From contig CAIJTL010000334.1 in the NCBI GenBank assembly GCA_903823545.1, forward strand, positions 1-6,829: DNA of 6,829 nucleotides, read 5' to 3'. This stretch comes from an uncultured Planctomycetaceae bacterium. GTDB taxonomy: Bacteria > Planctomycetota > Planctomycetia > Planctomycetales > Planctomycetaceae. Shown here in pieces: positions 6,490 to 6,829 of the stretch. The notes below the pieces were generated by a model. It made no database searches. It was given only the letters and a program-made list of their open reading frames with translations, and was not told the DNA's origin. The position numbers were made by a program, and so were the translations under genes. How positions within the stretch are numbered: the stretch's first letter is position 1; every line of letters starts with the position of its first letter.

Positions 6490-6723
6490 ATGCAGGTCAT
6501 CGCCCGGAGTGTTAACGAGGGACTGGTGATTGGTAACGATATCGTGGTTAAGGTTCTGGAGATTCAAAGCACGTTTGTTCGTTTGGGAATTGAAACACCG
6601 AAGCAAGCTCCCTTCTACCGAGAAGAGATTTTGCACATTGGCGATGATGGCGGAAACATGCTGGCGGGGGATGGAACTCAGCAATCGAGTGATGAGCCAC
6701 GCGTGATGGTGGCAGCGCTCTAG
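6490..6723 (+). CDS. csrA: CsrA/RsmA-type translational regulator
   Basis: This 77-residue protein matches CsrA, a small dimeric RNA-binding protein that covers GGA-containing sites in mRNA leaders and changes translation or stability. Aligned by eye with E. coli CsrA it keeps Arg6, Glu10, Ile14-Gly15, Val30-Arg31, Gly33, Pro37-Lys38 and, most importantly, Arg44 with Glu45-Glu46 (YREEI), the main RNA-contact region. Differences are at the N-terminal strand, MQVIARS instead of the usual MLxLxRR/K, with Ser7 replacing a basic residue. Residues 50-77 form a Gly/Asp/Ser-rich tail longer than the E. coli one and without obvious motif. ATG 6490 with AAGGGA seven bases upstream is the family-like start; an in-frame ATG at 6400 would add 30 unrelated residues. 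It stands alone, with no fliW or flagellar gene visible. The TAG stop at 6721-6723 is followed by a still-open frame. Confidence 0.9.
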   Translation: MQVIARSVNEGLVIGNDIVVKVLEIQSTFVRLGIETPKQAPFYREEILHIGDDGGNMLAGDGTQQSSDEPRVMVAAL

Positions 6724-6738
6724 TCACATGGGAAGAGG

Positions 6739-6829
6739 TTGGCTGGCGATAGTGAACAGCAACTCGCGATTTCGGTCGATCCGGAGGACGTTAGCACGAC
6801 ACGCCAGCGAGCGAATTACAACGAGGCCA
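6739..6829 (+). CDS. Possible start of a downstream gene (partial)
   Basis: After the csrA stop the same frame remains open to the window end. From a TTG at 6739 it reads AGDSEQQLAISVDPEDVS and onward, with balanced composition that looks like coding sequence. The purine-rich GGGAAGAGG directly before the TTG could act in ribosome binding but is too close for a normal site. A competing frame from ATG 6728 is also open, but it is very arginine-rich and has no ribosome site, so it looks like a shadow. Only about 30 residues are visible and I do not recognise them. The true start, or whether this is a gene at all, cannot be settled here. Confidence 0.3.
   Translation, partial: MAGDSEQQLAISVDPEDVSTTRQRANYNEA

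Overview
The window looks like a piece of a bacterial chromosome, most likely from a planctomycete (Planctomycetota). The reasons are circumstantial: moderate GC, a secreted BNR/Asp-box 'sialidase-like' enzyme, a lipoprotein with a short charged helical repeat, an OPT-family transporter and a free-standing csrA, with short Shine-Dalgarno sites before most genes. No rRNA or other phylogenetic marker is present, so the assignment is an inference. I see no mobile element, CRISPR array, tRNA or rRNA.

Layout. Positions 1-509 (minus strand) hold the 5' part of a lipoprotein gene that runs off the left edge. A 120-base divergent gap (510-629) follows, carrying a nested inverted repeat. Four genes then run on the plus strand with short gaps: a secreted BNR/Asp-box hydrolase-like protein (630-1721), a small cytoplasmic protein that reads as a degenerate SecA nucleotide-binding-domain-2 fragment (1736-2392), an OPT oligopeptide/metal-chelate-type transporter (2465-4402) and a short-chain dehydrogenase/reductase (4458-5189). 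A perfect 7-bp palindromic hairpin (5201-5217) lies in the 39-base gap where this cluster meets a convergent D-2-hydroxyacid dehydrogenase gene (minus strand, 5229-6260 or 6323). Divergent from that gene is csrA (6490-6723), whose ribosome site contains a CsrA-type ANGGA core. The last 106 bases may hold the beginning of another plus-strand gene.

Working together: the four plus-strand genes could be one transcript, since the gaps are 14, 72 and 55 bases and no convincing terminator lies between them. Their functions do not make an obvious single pathway. A secreted glycan-active enzyme, an uptake transporter and two NAD(P)-dependent oxidoreductases are compatible with scavenging and oxidising an extracellular substrate, but this is a guess. 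The most unusual item is the SecA-like protein: it keeps the sequence signature that joins SecA's second motor domain to its helical scaffold but has lost every recognisable ATPase motif.
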